The notes under the pieces are model-generated. The model searched no databases and was not told the DNA's origin. It saw only the letters and a program-made list of their open reading frames with translations. From positions 20,101 to 84,100 of the forward strand of contig CALBSE010000062.1 in NCBI GenBank assembly GCA_937927725.1: a stretch of 64,000 nt of DNA, read 5' to 3'. Source of the stretch: an uncultured Actinomycetes bacterium (lineage in GTDB: Bacteria > Actinomycetota > Acidimicrobiia > Acidimicrobiales > Acidimicrobilacustridaceae). The translations under genes and the position numbers were made by a program. Below, one piece after another: positions 7,553 to 15,262 of the stretch; within the stretch, counting starts at the first letter, position 1, and each line of letters opens with the position of its first letter.

Positions 7553-7846
7553 ATGGCTCTCAACAGAGAACAAAAACGAATGCTGCAGCGTCAGGGCGAA
7601 CTCGGCCCCGATGGCGAACCCATTCGCGCTCGTCGAGGCTCCCAGCAACGCGCAAAAGAACGAACCGGACCAGTCGAGTTTGCTCGTGAGGTTCGATCGG
7701 AACTGCGCAAGGTCGCGTGGCCTACTCGGTCCGAGACCATTAACTACTCCATCATCACCATCGTCACCCTCATCTTTTTCACCCTCTTGATCTTCGGTAT
7801 CGATTGGGTGTTCTCCGAGGCCGTACTGAAACTGTTCAACGCCTGA
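7553..7846 (+). CDS. secE: Preprotein translocase subunit SecE
   Basis: This small essential subunit of the SecYEG channel is 97 aa. It has a basic N-terminal extension, then the conserved amphipathic segment FAREVRSELRKVAWPTRSE, then one transmembrane helix (NYSIITIVTLIFFTLLIFGI). The WPTR-E motif is diagnostic. An in-frame extension runs back into tRNA-Trp, but ATG 7553 gives the usual protein. Its stop overlaps the nusG start (TGATG), so the two are translationally coupled. Confidence 0.95.
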   Translation: MALNREQKRMLQRQGELGPDGEPIRARRGSQQRAKERTGPVEFAREVRSELRKVAWPTRSETINYSIITIVTLIFFTLLIFGIDWVFSEAVLKLFNA

Positions 7847-8565
7847 TGACCATGAATGACGACACCCAATTTTCAAACGACGCAGTTGATGCGTCTGCCT
7901 CCGACGTCATCGTCGATGAAGCAGCCGACATCGAAGTGATCGATGCCGCGATCGACGTCGATGTCATCGACACCGACGAACTGCTTGAGCAAGCGCGTCC
8001 GCGTGCGCAGAGCCCGTTCGATCGTCCCGGTCGTTGGTACGTCGTGCATACGCAGTCGGGTTACGAGAAGAAGGTCAAGCAAAACCTCGAAGCTCGAACG
8101 CAGTCGATGAATATGGAAGACAGCATTCACGAATGCGTCATCCCTATGGAAGACGTTGTCGAATTCAAGAACGGTAAGAAGCAGATCGTTCAGAAGAAGG
8201 TCTTCCCGGGTTATCTCCTTGTTCGTTGCGACATGACCGACGACTCTTGGTACGTCATTCGCAACACACCAGGAATCACCGGCTTCGTCGGTCAGGGGGC
8301 AAAGCCGTCGCCGCTTCCGCGTCGCGACGTTGAAAACTTCCTCACCGTTCCGGACGAAACCGAAGAGGTCACCACAAAGCGCGGCAAGCCCCGTCTCGAG
8401 TACGAGCAGGGAGAAACCGTTCGGGTCAAGGAAGGCCCCTTTGCCGACTTCTCCGGCGAAATCGTCGAGATCAACGAGGATCAGCTCAAGGTCAAGGTGT
8501 TGGTCAACATCTTCGGTCGTGAAACCCCCGTCGAACTCGAGTTCTCTCAGGTCGCAAAGCTTTAG
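7846..8565 (+). CDS. nusG: Transcription termination/antitermination factor NusG
   Basis: NusG binds RNA polymerase and links it to Rho or the ribosome. The protein is 239 aa. An acidic N-terminal extension of ~55 residues (rich in Asp, Ile and Val) precedes the NGN domain, which starts RWYVVHTQSGYEKKV. The C-terminal KOW domain contains GETVRVKEGPFADFSGEI and ends VELEFSQVAKL. Acidic N-terminal extensions are common in actinobacterial NusG. ATG 7846 overlaps the secE stop; ATG 7852 is an alternative. Confidence 0.95.
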   Translation: MTMNDDTQFSNDAVDASASDVIVDEAADIEVIDAAIDVDVIDTDELLEQARPRAQSPFDRPGRWYVVHTQSGYEKKVKQNLEARTQSMNMEDSIHECVIPMEDVVEFKNGKKQIVQKKVFPGYLLVRCDMTDDSWYVIRNTPGITGFVGQGAKPSPLPRRDVENFLTVPDETEEVTTKRGKPRLEYEQGETVRVKEGPFADFSGEIVEINEDQLKVKVLVNIFGRETPVELEFSQVAKL

Positions 8566-8598
8566 GAATCACCGGCTTCGGCCGGAGGAATTGTCAGA

Positions 8599-8615
8599 GA
8601 CGGCATCGAGCCGTC
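8599..8615 (+). promoter_or_regulatory. Hairpin in nusG-rplK spacer
   Basis: GACGGC-atcga-GCCGTC forms a 6-bp stem in the 107-base spacer (8566-8672) before rplK. A second dyad, CCGGCTTCGGCCGG, lies just upstream near 8575-8586. No T-run follows, so these look like leader or processing structures rather than terminators. Confidence 0.4.
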
Positions 8616-8672
8616 AGAATCTCCCGCCGCCCGCTGGGCGCAGGAACACAAGAAAAGAAGCGAGTCGCAATC

Positions 8673-9098
8673 ATGGCCAAGAAGAAGGTTTCGGCCGTCG
8701 TGAAAATCCAGATCCCCGCAGGTGGAGCCAACCCGGCCCCGCCCGTCGGTACCGCGCTCGGCCCGCACGGCGTCGCGATCATGGATTTCTGCAAGGAATA
8801 CAACGCCAAGACCGAGGCGCAGAAGGGCACCATCGTGCCCGTCGAGATCACGATCTTTGAGGATCGCAGCTTCACCTTCATCCTCAAGACTCCGCCGACC
8901 TCGGTGCTCATTAAGCAGGCCGCTGGTCTGCCGAAGGGTTCGCAGACTCCGTCGAAGTCCGTCGCTGGTTCCATCACCGACGCACAGGTCACCGAGATCG
9001 CACAGGTCAAGATGCCTGATCTCAACGCCAACGATCTTGAGGCTGCTCGCCTTCAGGTTGCTGGAACCGCCCGTTCCATGGGCATCGAAATTCGCTGA
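8673..9098 (+). CDS. rplK: 50S ribosomal protein L11
   Basis: L11 forms the GTPase-associated stalk base with 23S rRNA and is needed for RelA activation and factor binding. It is 141 aa, the standard length. It begins MAKKKVSAVVKIQIPAGGAN, carries the proline-rich NPAPPVGTALG, and ends with the RNA-binding domain (DLNANDLEAARLQVAGTARSMGIEI). ATG follows an AGAAAAGAAG-type site. It forms a pair with rplA, separated by 104 bases that contain stem-loops. Confidence 0.97.
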   Translation: MAKKKVSAVVKIQIPAGGANPAPPVGTALGPHGVAIMDFCKEYNAKTEAQKGTIVPVEITIFEDRSFTFILKTPPTSVLIKQAAGLPKGSQTPSKSVAGSITDAQVTEIAQVKMPDLNANDLEAARLQVAGTARSMGIEIR

Positions 9099-9108
9099 TC
9101 GCAGTATC

Positions 9109-9126
9109 GGTTCGCACCTGCGAACC
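9109..9126 (+). promoter_or_regulatory. Hairpin in rplK-rplA spacer
   Basis: GGTTCGC-acct-GCGAACC is a perfect 7-bp stem with a 4-base loop just after the rplK stop. A second, weaker stem GCACC/GGTGC lies at 9168-9183. L1 is known to repress its own operon by binding mRNA in many bacteria, so these structures are candidates for that; the spacer holds no gene. Confidence 0.4.
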
Positions 9127-9202
9127 CGCCATGCCGAGGACAACCTCACCCGGCAGGTGAATCGTTTGCACCCACTGTGGTGCCCGACCCGAGGGAGCCG
9201 AA

Positions 9203-9910
9203 ATGGCACAGCACGGTAAGAAGTACAACGCAGCAGCATCCAGTTTCGACAGCGCCACGCAGCATGGCTCCACCGAAGCAATCACCAAGGTGAAGACGAT
9301 GGCATCGGCCAAGTTCGATGAAACCGTTGAACTTTCGGTGCGACTGGGCGTTGATCCCCGTAAAGCCGACCAGATGATTCGTGGCACCGTTGCCCTTCCA
9401 TCCGGTACCGGTACCGATGTTCGCATCGCAGTGTTTGCCGCCGGCGATGCCGCGCAGGCCGCTCGCGACGCTGGCGCTGAATTTGTTGGCGCCGATGATC
9501 TGCTTGCGCAGGTTGAAGGCGGAATGATGGATTTCGATCTCGTCATCGCCACCCCCGATCTCATGCCCCAGGTTGGCAAGCTCGGCCGTCAGCTCGGCCC
9601 GCGTGGTCTTATGCCCAACCCCAAGACCGGCACCGTCACCCCCGACGTTGGCAAGGCTGTTGCCGACTTCAAGGGCGGCAAGGTGGAATACCGCACCGAT
9701 CGCCAGGGCAACGTTCATGTCCCGATCGGCAAGGTGTCCTTTGAGGTTCCCGCCCTTGTGGCCAACCTCCGCGCCGTGCTTGAAGAGCTCGAGAAGGCCA
9801 AGCCTTCTTCGGCAAAGGGTCGCTATTTCAAGAAGGTCTCGCTGTCATCGACCATGGGCCCGGGCGTCAAACTTGACCCCCAGCGCATGCTCGTTGTCGA
9901 AGAGGTCTGA
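9203..9910 (+). CDS. rplA: 50S ribosomal protein L1
   Basis: L1 builds the mobile L1 stalk that helps tRNA leave the E site, and often acts as a translational repressor. It is 235 aa. It begins MAQHGKKYNAAASSFD, contains RPLMPNPK-like GPRGLMPNPKTGTVT and the conserved GKVEYRTDRQGNVHVPIGKVSF, and ends KLDPQRMLVVEEV. Codon use is C-rich like the neighbouring ribosomal genes. It is followed by the 324-base structured leader of rplJ. Confidence 0.97.
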   Translation: MAQHGKKYNAAASSFDSATQHGSTEAITKVKTMASAKFDETVELSVRLGVDPRKADQMIRGTVALPSGTGTDVRIAVFAAGDAAQAARDAGAEFVGADDLLAQVEGGMMDFDLVIATPDLMPQVGKLGRQLGPRGLMPNPKTGTVTPDVGKAVADFKGGKVEYRTDRQGNVHVPIGKVSFEVPALVANLRAVLEELEKAKPSSAKGRYFKKVSLSSTMGPGVKLDPQRMLVVEEV

Positions 9911-10234
9911 GTTTTTCGCCAGTGTTTTTCGCTGTCGTGGCGGGCTGGCTCCTGAGTTGAGCTCGCCACTACAGTTCGCAATCAATTACATCCGCTCGCC
10001 GCAGACATCCGGTGCCCTTCGGGGTGTAACAGGTTCCTCGGAACCCACCTGACGAGGTGAACCTCCGAATCTCGGGGCGTTCTCGCGCTAAGCGGCGGAC
10101 GCCCCGTTGTGTTTTTTGCAACGTGGCAACCCGGTAGCGAATGGTTCTTCGGAACTGTTCGCCACCAGCCCAGCGGTGATCCGGTGCATTGCACTGGTGA
10201 ACCGGAAGAGACACACCAGATGAGAGGAGGTGCG
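9911..10234 (+). promoter_or_regulatory. rplJL leader (L10-type leader RNA) with attenuator-like hairpin
   Basis: This 324-base gene-free stretch is dense with stem-loops: GGTTC-ctcg-GAACC at 10032-10045, CACCT-gacg-AGGTG near 10046-10060, and GGGGCGT/ACGCCCC (10074-10105) followed by a TTTTTT run at 10112-10117. The last has the form of an intrinsic terminator inside the operon. Further dyads lie near 10144-10160, and GAGAGGAGG precedes the rplJ start. In many bacteria L10-(L12)4 binds such a leader to repress its own synthesis. Assignment rests on position and structure, not on a covariance match. Confidence 0.6.
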
Positions 10235-10963
10235 ATGGAAAACCCGAGACCGGAAAAGGTGGCCGTAGTTGCCGAGGTGCGTAAGCGCTTTAGCGATTCT
10301 GAGGCCGTCCTGCTCACCGAGTACCGCGGAATCGACGTCAGTGGACTGGCGGAGCTTCGAACGGCACTTCGTGCAGCCGGTGGTGACTACAAGGTCTACA
10401 AGAACACGCTCGTGCGTCGTGCGACGAACGAACTTGGACTTGATCTTGATTCACACCTGACTGGACCGACGGCCATCGCCTTCGTTCCCGCTGGCGGCAC
10501 CGGAGACCCCGTTGCCGTCGCAAAGGCCCTGCGTGAATTCGCAAAGGGCAATCCCAACCTGGTGGTGAAGGGCGGCGTCCTTGGTGAGAAGTTGCTCACT
10601 GAGGCCGACGTCAAGGCACTCGCCGACGTGGCACCGCGTGAAGAACTGCTGGCTCAGCTGGCTGGACTCATTGCTGCCCCGATGGTGCAGTTCGCTGGAC
10701 TTCTGCAGGCGCTTCCTCGCGATTTCGCCTACGGACTGGCTGCACTTATCGAAAAGCAGGGTGGAGCGCCCGAGGTCATCGAGACCCCGGCCGAAGCACC
10801 TGCCGTCGAAGAAGCCGCTGCACCCGAAGCCGAGGCACCTGCCGAAGCTGAGGCACCTGCAGCCGAAGACACCACCGAATCACCCGAGGCCGTGGCCGAT
10901 GCCGCCGCCGAATCCAACGACGCTGCCCCGGCCGATGCCGAGGGTGACACTCAGGAGAGCTGA
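10235..10963 (+). CDS. rplJ: 50S ribosomal protein L10 with long acidic tail
   Basis: L10 anchors the L7/L12 dimers of the ribosomal stalk. The canonical part, residues 1-180, begins MENPRPEKVAVVAEVRKRF and includes LTEYRGIDVSGLAELR and YKVYKNTLVRRA. It ends with the helix that binds L7/L12 (around LIAAPMVQFAGLLQALPRDF). Residues ~181-242 form an extra Ala/Glu/Pro-rich acidic tail, giving 242 aa against a usual ~165-175. ATG 10235 is placed by GAGAGGAGG just upstream; the frame is open further back through the leader but has no comparable site. It is followed after 2 bases by rplL. Confidence 0.95.
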   Translation: MENPRPEKVAVVAEVRKRFSDSEAVLLTEYRGIDVSGLAELRTALRAAGGDYKVYKNTLVRRATNELGLDLDSHLTGPTAIAFVPAGGTGDPVAVAKALREFAKGNPNLVVKGGVLGEKLLTEADVKALADVAPREELLAQLAGLIAAPMVQFAGLLQALPRDFAYGLAALIEKQGGAPEVIETPAEAPAVEEAAAPEAEAPAEAEAPAAEDTTESPEAVADAAAESNDAAPADAEGDTQES

Positions 10964-10965
10964 AA

Positions 10966-11349
10966 ATGGCAACTAAGGAAGAAATCCTCGACGCGATCGC
11001 CGGTATGTCGGTCCTCGAACTCAGTGAACTACTCAAGGACTTCGAAGAGAAGTTCGGCGTTTCTGCAGCCGCTCCGGTGGCTGTCGCTGCAGCTCCGGCT
11101 GCAGGTGGCGGCGGTGGCGGCGAAGCTGCTGCCGAGAAGGACGAATTCGACGTCGTTCTCACCAACGCTGGCGACAAGAAGATCCAGGTCATCAAGGAGG
11201 TGCGTGGACTTACGAATCTTGGCCTCAAGGAAGCCAAGGATCTGGTCGACGGCGCTCCCCAGACCGTCCTCGAGAACGCCTCGAAGGAAGACGCAGAGAA
11301 GGCAAAGGCCGCCCTCGAGGGTGCCGGCGCCACTGTCGAATTGAAGTAA
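10966..11349 (+). CDS. rplL: 50S ribosomal protein L7/L12
   Basis: This stalk protein recruits and activates translation GTPases. It is 127 aa. The N-terminal dimerisation domain is MATKEEILDAIAGMSVLELSELLKDFEEKFG. A hinge rich in Ala and Gly (AAPVAVAAAPAAGGGGGG) follows, then the C-terminal domain with EKDEFDVVLTNAGDKKIQVIKEVR and GLKEAKDLVDGAP. It starts 2 bases after rplJ, and a strong hairpin follows the stop. All features match the family. Confidence 0.98.
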   Translation: MATKEEILDAIAGMSVLELSELLKDFEEKFGVSAAAPVAVAAAPAAGGGGGGEAAAEKDEFDVVLTNAGDKKIQVIKEVRGLTNLGLKEAKDLVDGAPQTVLENASKEDAEKAKAALEGAGATVELK

Positions 11350-11381
11350 TTCGATTCGACACTCGCCGTCAGGCTTGTGTG

Positions 11382-11420
11382 CTGGCCCGCCCTTTGGGGC
11401 GGGCCAGTGTCGTTTTCCGG
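11382..11420 (+). terminator. Attenuator/terminator between rplL and rpoB
   Basis: CTGGCCCGCCC-tttg-GGGCGGGCCAG is an 11-bp perfect GC-rich stem (11382-11407), followed by TGTCGTTTT. A partial terminator between rplL and rpoB is a known way of making more ribosomal protein than polymerase; this is a good candidate. The rest of the 315-base gap (11350-11664) holds the rpoB promoter and leader and no gene. Confidence 0.7.
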
Positions 11421-11441
11421 CGACCGGCGGGGGACTGATGC

Positions 11442-11470
11442 TTGACCCCGAGGGGCAGGGGGTCTAGGTT
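11442..11470 (+). promoter_or_regulatory. Promoter for rpoBC
   Basis: TTGACC (11442-11447), a 17-base spacer, then TAGGTT (11465-11470) lie after the rplL hairpin and ~195 bases before rpoB. The -35 is near consensus and the -10 has the TAGGNT form seen at other promoters in this window. It would let rpoBC be transcribed separately from rplJL. Confidence 0.65.
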
Positions 11471-11664
11471 GCCGCGCAATTCAAACGGGGTAGAAGTGGA
11501 TGATCCCCCGAGTGAGCGCCTGAATTCGCCGAATGGCCGGAATTCCAGGGTTGCTCTTCCTCGCGTCCTGCCCCTAGGATCCTCAGTCCGCCCTGCCGCG
11601 CCTTGGGACGTATTTCCCCAGTTCGGTACGTGCGTCACGCCCTTCCTTTACCGAGGAGCTTTCC

Positions 11665-14600
11665 TTGTCTGCTCGTCCGACCGTCCGTGACCGTTATTCG
11701 TTCGCGAATCTTGACGAAGTTCTTGATCTACCCGATTTGATCGCGATTCAACGCGAATCATTCGAGTGGTTCCTTCACACGGGTCTCGCGGAAACCTTCC
11801 GCGACATCAGCCCGATTAAGGACTTCACCGAAACACTTCAGCTCGAACTCGAATTCGATCCTGAAGATGAAGACCTCCGTCCACCGCCCAAGTTCACGGT
11901 GGAGGAGTGCAAAGAGAAGGACATGACCTTCTCGGCACCGATCTTCGTGCGTGCGCGTTTCATGAACGCGTCGACTGGCGAAATCAAAGAACAAACCGTC
12001 TTCATGGGTGACTTCCCGATGATGACCGAAAAGGGCACGTTCGTTATCAACGGCACTGAGCGCGTGGTTGTTTCGCAGCTTGTCCGTTCGCCCGGTGTCA
12101 TCTTCCAGCCTGGTGAGCGTTTCCGTCTTCGTAACTTGCAGAAGCATCAGCTCGTTACCGGAACCATTCACCCCTACCGCGGTGAGTGGATCGAATTCGA
12201 CGTTGAACAAAAGCCAGGCAAGGACGTCACCGCTGGTGCGCGCGTTGCACGCAAGCGTCGTCTTAGCCTCTTCGTACTTCTTCGAGCACTTGGTTACGAC
12301 GAAGAAAACTTCCCGGGCTTCCTCGACCGTTTCGTGCGTCACTTCGATTTCCTCGAAGGTCAGTGGGAAAAGGATCGCGAACTCGCGCCGACACAAGATG
12401 AAGCACTTGTCGAGATCTACAAGCGTGCACGTCCAGGCGAACCGCCGTCAGTGGAATCGGCAAAGGCCTACTTCCGCAACGCGTTTTTCGAGAACCGTCG
12501 TTACGACCTCTCACGCGTTGGTCGCTACAAGCTCAACCGCAAGCTCGGACCAGAACTCGACAAGATCGAGAAACTGTTCAACATCAAGCTTGAGCGTCCT
12601 GAACTCGATCAGTCGGTGCTTACGCCGTCGGAAGTTCTCGCCGCAACCACGTACCTTCTGAACCTCGTGAACGCCGAGCCGGGATACCGACTCGACGATC
12701 AGGACCATTTCGCTAACCGTCGTATTCGTTCCGTTGGCGAACTTATTCAGAACCAGGTCCGTATCGGTCTTTCACGTATGGAACGTGTTGTGCGTGAGCG
12801 CATGACCACCCAAGACGTCGAGGCCATCACGCCGCAGACCCTCATCAACATTCGTCCCGTTGTTGCGTCGATCAAAGAGTTCTTCGGAACTTCGCAGTTG
12901 TCGCAGTTCATGGATCAGGTCAATCCGCTTTCGGGCCTTACCCACCGTCGCCGTCTTTCAGCGCTCGGCCCGGGTGGTCTGTCACGTGAGCGCGCTGGCT
13001 TCGAAGTCCGCGACGTTCACTTCAGTCACTACGGCCGTATGTGCCCGATTGAAACTCCCGAAGGTCCGAACATCGGTCTTATCGGTGCACTCGCAACCTT
13101 CGCTCGCGTCAATGCGTTTGGATTCATCGAGTCGCCGTACCGCAAGGTCGTCAACGGTCGCGTCACCGACGAAATCGTCTACCTCGCAGCCGATGAGGAA
13201 GAGGAATACGTCGTTGCTCAGGCCAACGCGCCGCTCAACCCGGACGGCACGTTCAAGGCCGACCGCGTTCTCGTGCGTCGTTCGCCGCAGGCAGCAACGC
13301 TTGGCGAACTGAAGCTCATGCTCGAACGCGACGTGTTCTTCGGTGCAACCACCGAAATCTCAAACGTCGCCCCTGCTGAAGTTCAGCTCATGGACGTTTC
13401 GCCGAAGCAGATCGTTTCGGTTGCAACCGCACTAATTCCTTTCCTCGAGCACGACGATGCAAACCGTGCGCTCATGGGCGCCAACATGCAGCGTCAGGCT
13501 GTTCCGTTGCTTCGTGCCGAAGCTCCGTACATCGGTACCGGCATCGAATCACGCGCTGCTCGCGATGCTGCCGACATGATCCTCGCCGAGGAAGACGGCA
13601 CCATCACCGAGGTGGATGGCAACGCCATCACTGTTCAATACAAGAACAAGGGTCGTGTTGTTTACCGTCTCCTCAAGTTCGAACGTTCGAATCAGGACAC
13701 CTGCATCAACCAGAAGCCCATCGTTGCGCAGGGGCAGGCCATCAAAAAGGGCGACATCCTCGCTCACGGCCCGTCCACCGATAACGGTGAACTCGCACTC
13801 GGAAAGAACCTCGTCGTGGCCTTCATGCCATGGGAGGGCTACAACTTCGAGGACGCCATCATCCTCTCTGAGCGTCTTGTAAAGGACGACGTTCTTACGT
13901 CGATCCACATCAAGGAGCACGAGATCGACGCTCGTGACACCAAGCTTGGTCCGGAAGAAATCACCCGAGACATTCCGAACCTTTCCGACGAAATTCTCGC
14001 CGACCTCGACGAGCGCGGCATCATCCGCGTGGGTGCCGAGGTTTCCGCTGGTGATGTTCTTGTCGGCAAGGTCACCCCGAAGGGTGAAACGGAACTCACG
14101 CCGGAAGAGCGTCTCCTTCGTGCGATCTTTGGTGAGAAGGCTCGCGAAGTTCGCGACACCTCGCTCAAGGTGCCGCATGGCGAAAAGGGCAAGGTCATCG
14201 ACGTCAAGGTGTTCAGCCGCGACGACGGTCACGAACTTCCCCCCGGCGTGAACCAACTTGTTCGTGTCTATGTCGCACAGAAGCGAAAGATCAGCGTGGG
14301 CGACAAGCTCGCTGGTCGTCACGGCAACAAGGGTGTTATCTCTCGAATCCTTCCGATCGAAGATATGCCGTTCATGGCCGATGGCACCACGGTCGACATC
14401 ATCCTCAACCCGCTTGGTGTTCCTTCCCGTATGAACGTCGGCCAGGTTCTTGAAGCGCATCTCGGTTACGCCGCTCGTTACGGCTGGACCGTCGACGGTG
14501 AAACCGTTGGCCAAGAGCCCATCCGCGGCACCGAGAAGAAGACCCGTCCGGTTACTCCGCCTTCAACGCTCATCGCAACGCCCGTCTTCGACGGCGCTCA

Positions 14601-15258
14601 CTGGGACGAACTCGAAGGTGCGGGCAAGCACCCGACCATCAAGAAGATCTTCCAGAACTTGCAGCCTGAAGCAACCGATGGTCGTTACGGCGACAACGGC
14701 CGCATGATGCAAGACGACGGAAAGATCACGCTCTACAACGGCCGCACCGGCGAGAAGTACGACAACCCGATCACTGTCGGCGTCGTCTACATCCTCAAGC
14801 TTGCGCATTTGGTTGACGACAAGATCCACGCTCGTTCAACCGGTCCGTACTCCATGATCACCCAGCAGCCGCTGGGCGGTAAGGCGCAGTTCGGTGGCCA
14901 GCGATTCGGTGAAATGGAGGTGTGGGCACTCGAGGCGTACGGCGCTGCGTACTGCCTGCAGGAACTCCTCACCATCAAGTCCGATGACGTTCTTGGCCGC
15001 GTGAAGGTCTACGAAGCCATCGTCAAGGGCGAGAACATTCCCGAGCCGGGCATCCCCGAGAGCTTCAAGGTTCTCATCAAGGAAATGCAGGCGCTTTGTC
15101 TCAACGTCGAGGTGCTCAACACCTCAGGCGCCGAGATCGAAATGCGTGAGCTCGACGAAGACATCTTCCGTACCGCCGAAGAACTTGGCATCGATCTTTC
15201 ACGTCCGGAACGCGGCAGTGATGAAGAAGATGCCCGCCGCCAGGCAGAGAGGGGCTGA
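11665..15258 (+). CDS. rpoB: DNA-directed RNA polymerase subunit beta
   Basis: This 1197-aa catalytic subunit of RNA polymerase begins MSARPTVRDRYSFANLDEVL. The rifampicin-binding stretch is GTSQLSQFMDQVNPLSGLTH followed by RRRLSALGPGGL (residues ~408-440). The usual serine and histidine contacts are present, but Val419 replaces the Asn usual at E. coli position 518. Later blocks include RERAGFEVRDVHFSHYGRMC, the catalytic GKxT-like region GDKLAGRHGNKGVIS and the C-terminal GGKAQFGGQRFGEMEVWALE. The start is TTG 11665 with GAGGAG upstream at 6-7 bases. No large lineage insertion is seen. rpoC follows after 4 bases. Confidence 0.98.
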   Translation: MSARPTVRDRYSFANLDEVLDLPDLIAIQRESFEWFLHTGLAETFRDISPIKDFTETLQLELEFDPEDEDLRPPPKFTVEECKEKDMTFSAPIFVRARFMNASTGEIKEQTVFMGDFPMMTEKGTFVINGTERVVVSQLVRSPGVIFQPGERFRLRNLQKHQLVTGTIHPYRGEWIEFDVEQKPGKDVTAGARVARKRRLSLFVLLRALGYDEENFPGFLDRFVRHFDFLEGQWEKDRELAPTQDEALVEIYKRARPGEPPSVESAKAYFRNAFFENRRYDLSRVGRYKLNRKLGPELDKIEKLFNIKLERPELDQSVLTPSEVLAATTYLLNLVNAEPGYRLDDQDHFANRRIRSVGELIQNQVRIGLSRMERVVRERMTTQDVEAITPQTLINIRPVVASIKEFFGTSQLSQFMDQVNPLSGLTHRRRLSALGPGGLSRERAGFEVRDVHFSHYGRMCPIETPEGPNIGLIGALATFARVNAFGFIESPYRKVVNGRVTDEIVYLAADEEEEYVVAQANAPLNPDGTFKADRVLVRRSPQAATLGELKLMLERDVFFGATTEISNVAPAEVQLMDVSPKQIVSVATALIPFLEHDDANRALMGANMQRQAVPLLRAEAPYIGTGIESRAARDAADMILAEEDGTITEVDGNAITVQYKNKGRVVYRLLKFERSNQDTCINQKPIVAQGQAIKKGDILAHGPSTDNGELALGKNLVVAFMPWEGYNFEDAIILSERLVKDDVLTSIHIKEHEIDARDTKLGPEEITRDIPNLSDEILADLDERGIIRVGAEVSAGDVLVGKVTPKGETELTPEERLLRAIFGEKAREVRDTSLKVPHGEKGKVIDVKVFSRDDGHELPPGVNQLVRVYVAQKRKISVGDKLAGRHGNKGVISRILPIEDMPFMADGTTVDIILNPLGVPSRMNVGQVLEAHLGYAARYGWTVDGETVGQEPIRGTEKKTRPVTPPSTLIATPVFDGAHWDELEGAGKHPTIKKIFQNLQPEATDGRYGDNGRMMQDDGKITLYNGRTGEKYDNPITVGVVYILKLAHLVDDKIHARSTGPYSMITQQPLGGKAQFGGQRFGEMEVWALEAYGAAYCLQELLTIKSDDVLGRVKVYEAIVKGENIPEPGIPESFKVLIKEMQALCLNVEVLNTSGAEIEMRELDEDIFRTAEELGIDLSRPERGSDEEDARRQAERG

Positions 15259-15262
15259 AGTC

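Noticed and set aside
13549..14514. Long minus-strand open frame inside rpoB (and a similar one at 15971-16957 in rpoC)
   Set aside because: These are opposite intact polymerase genes, lack a ribosome-binding site and show only mirror-image codon bias.
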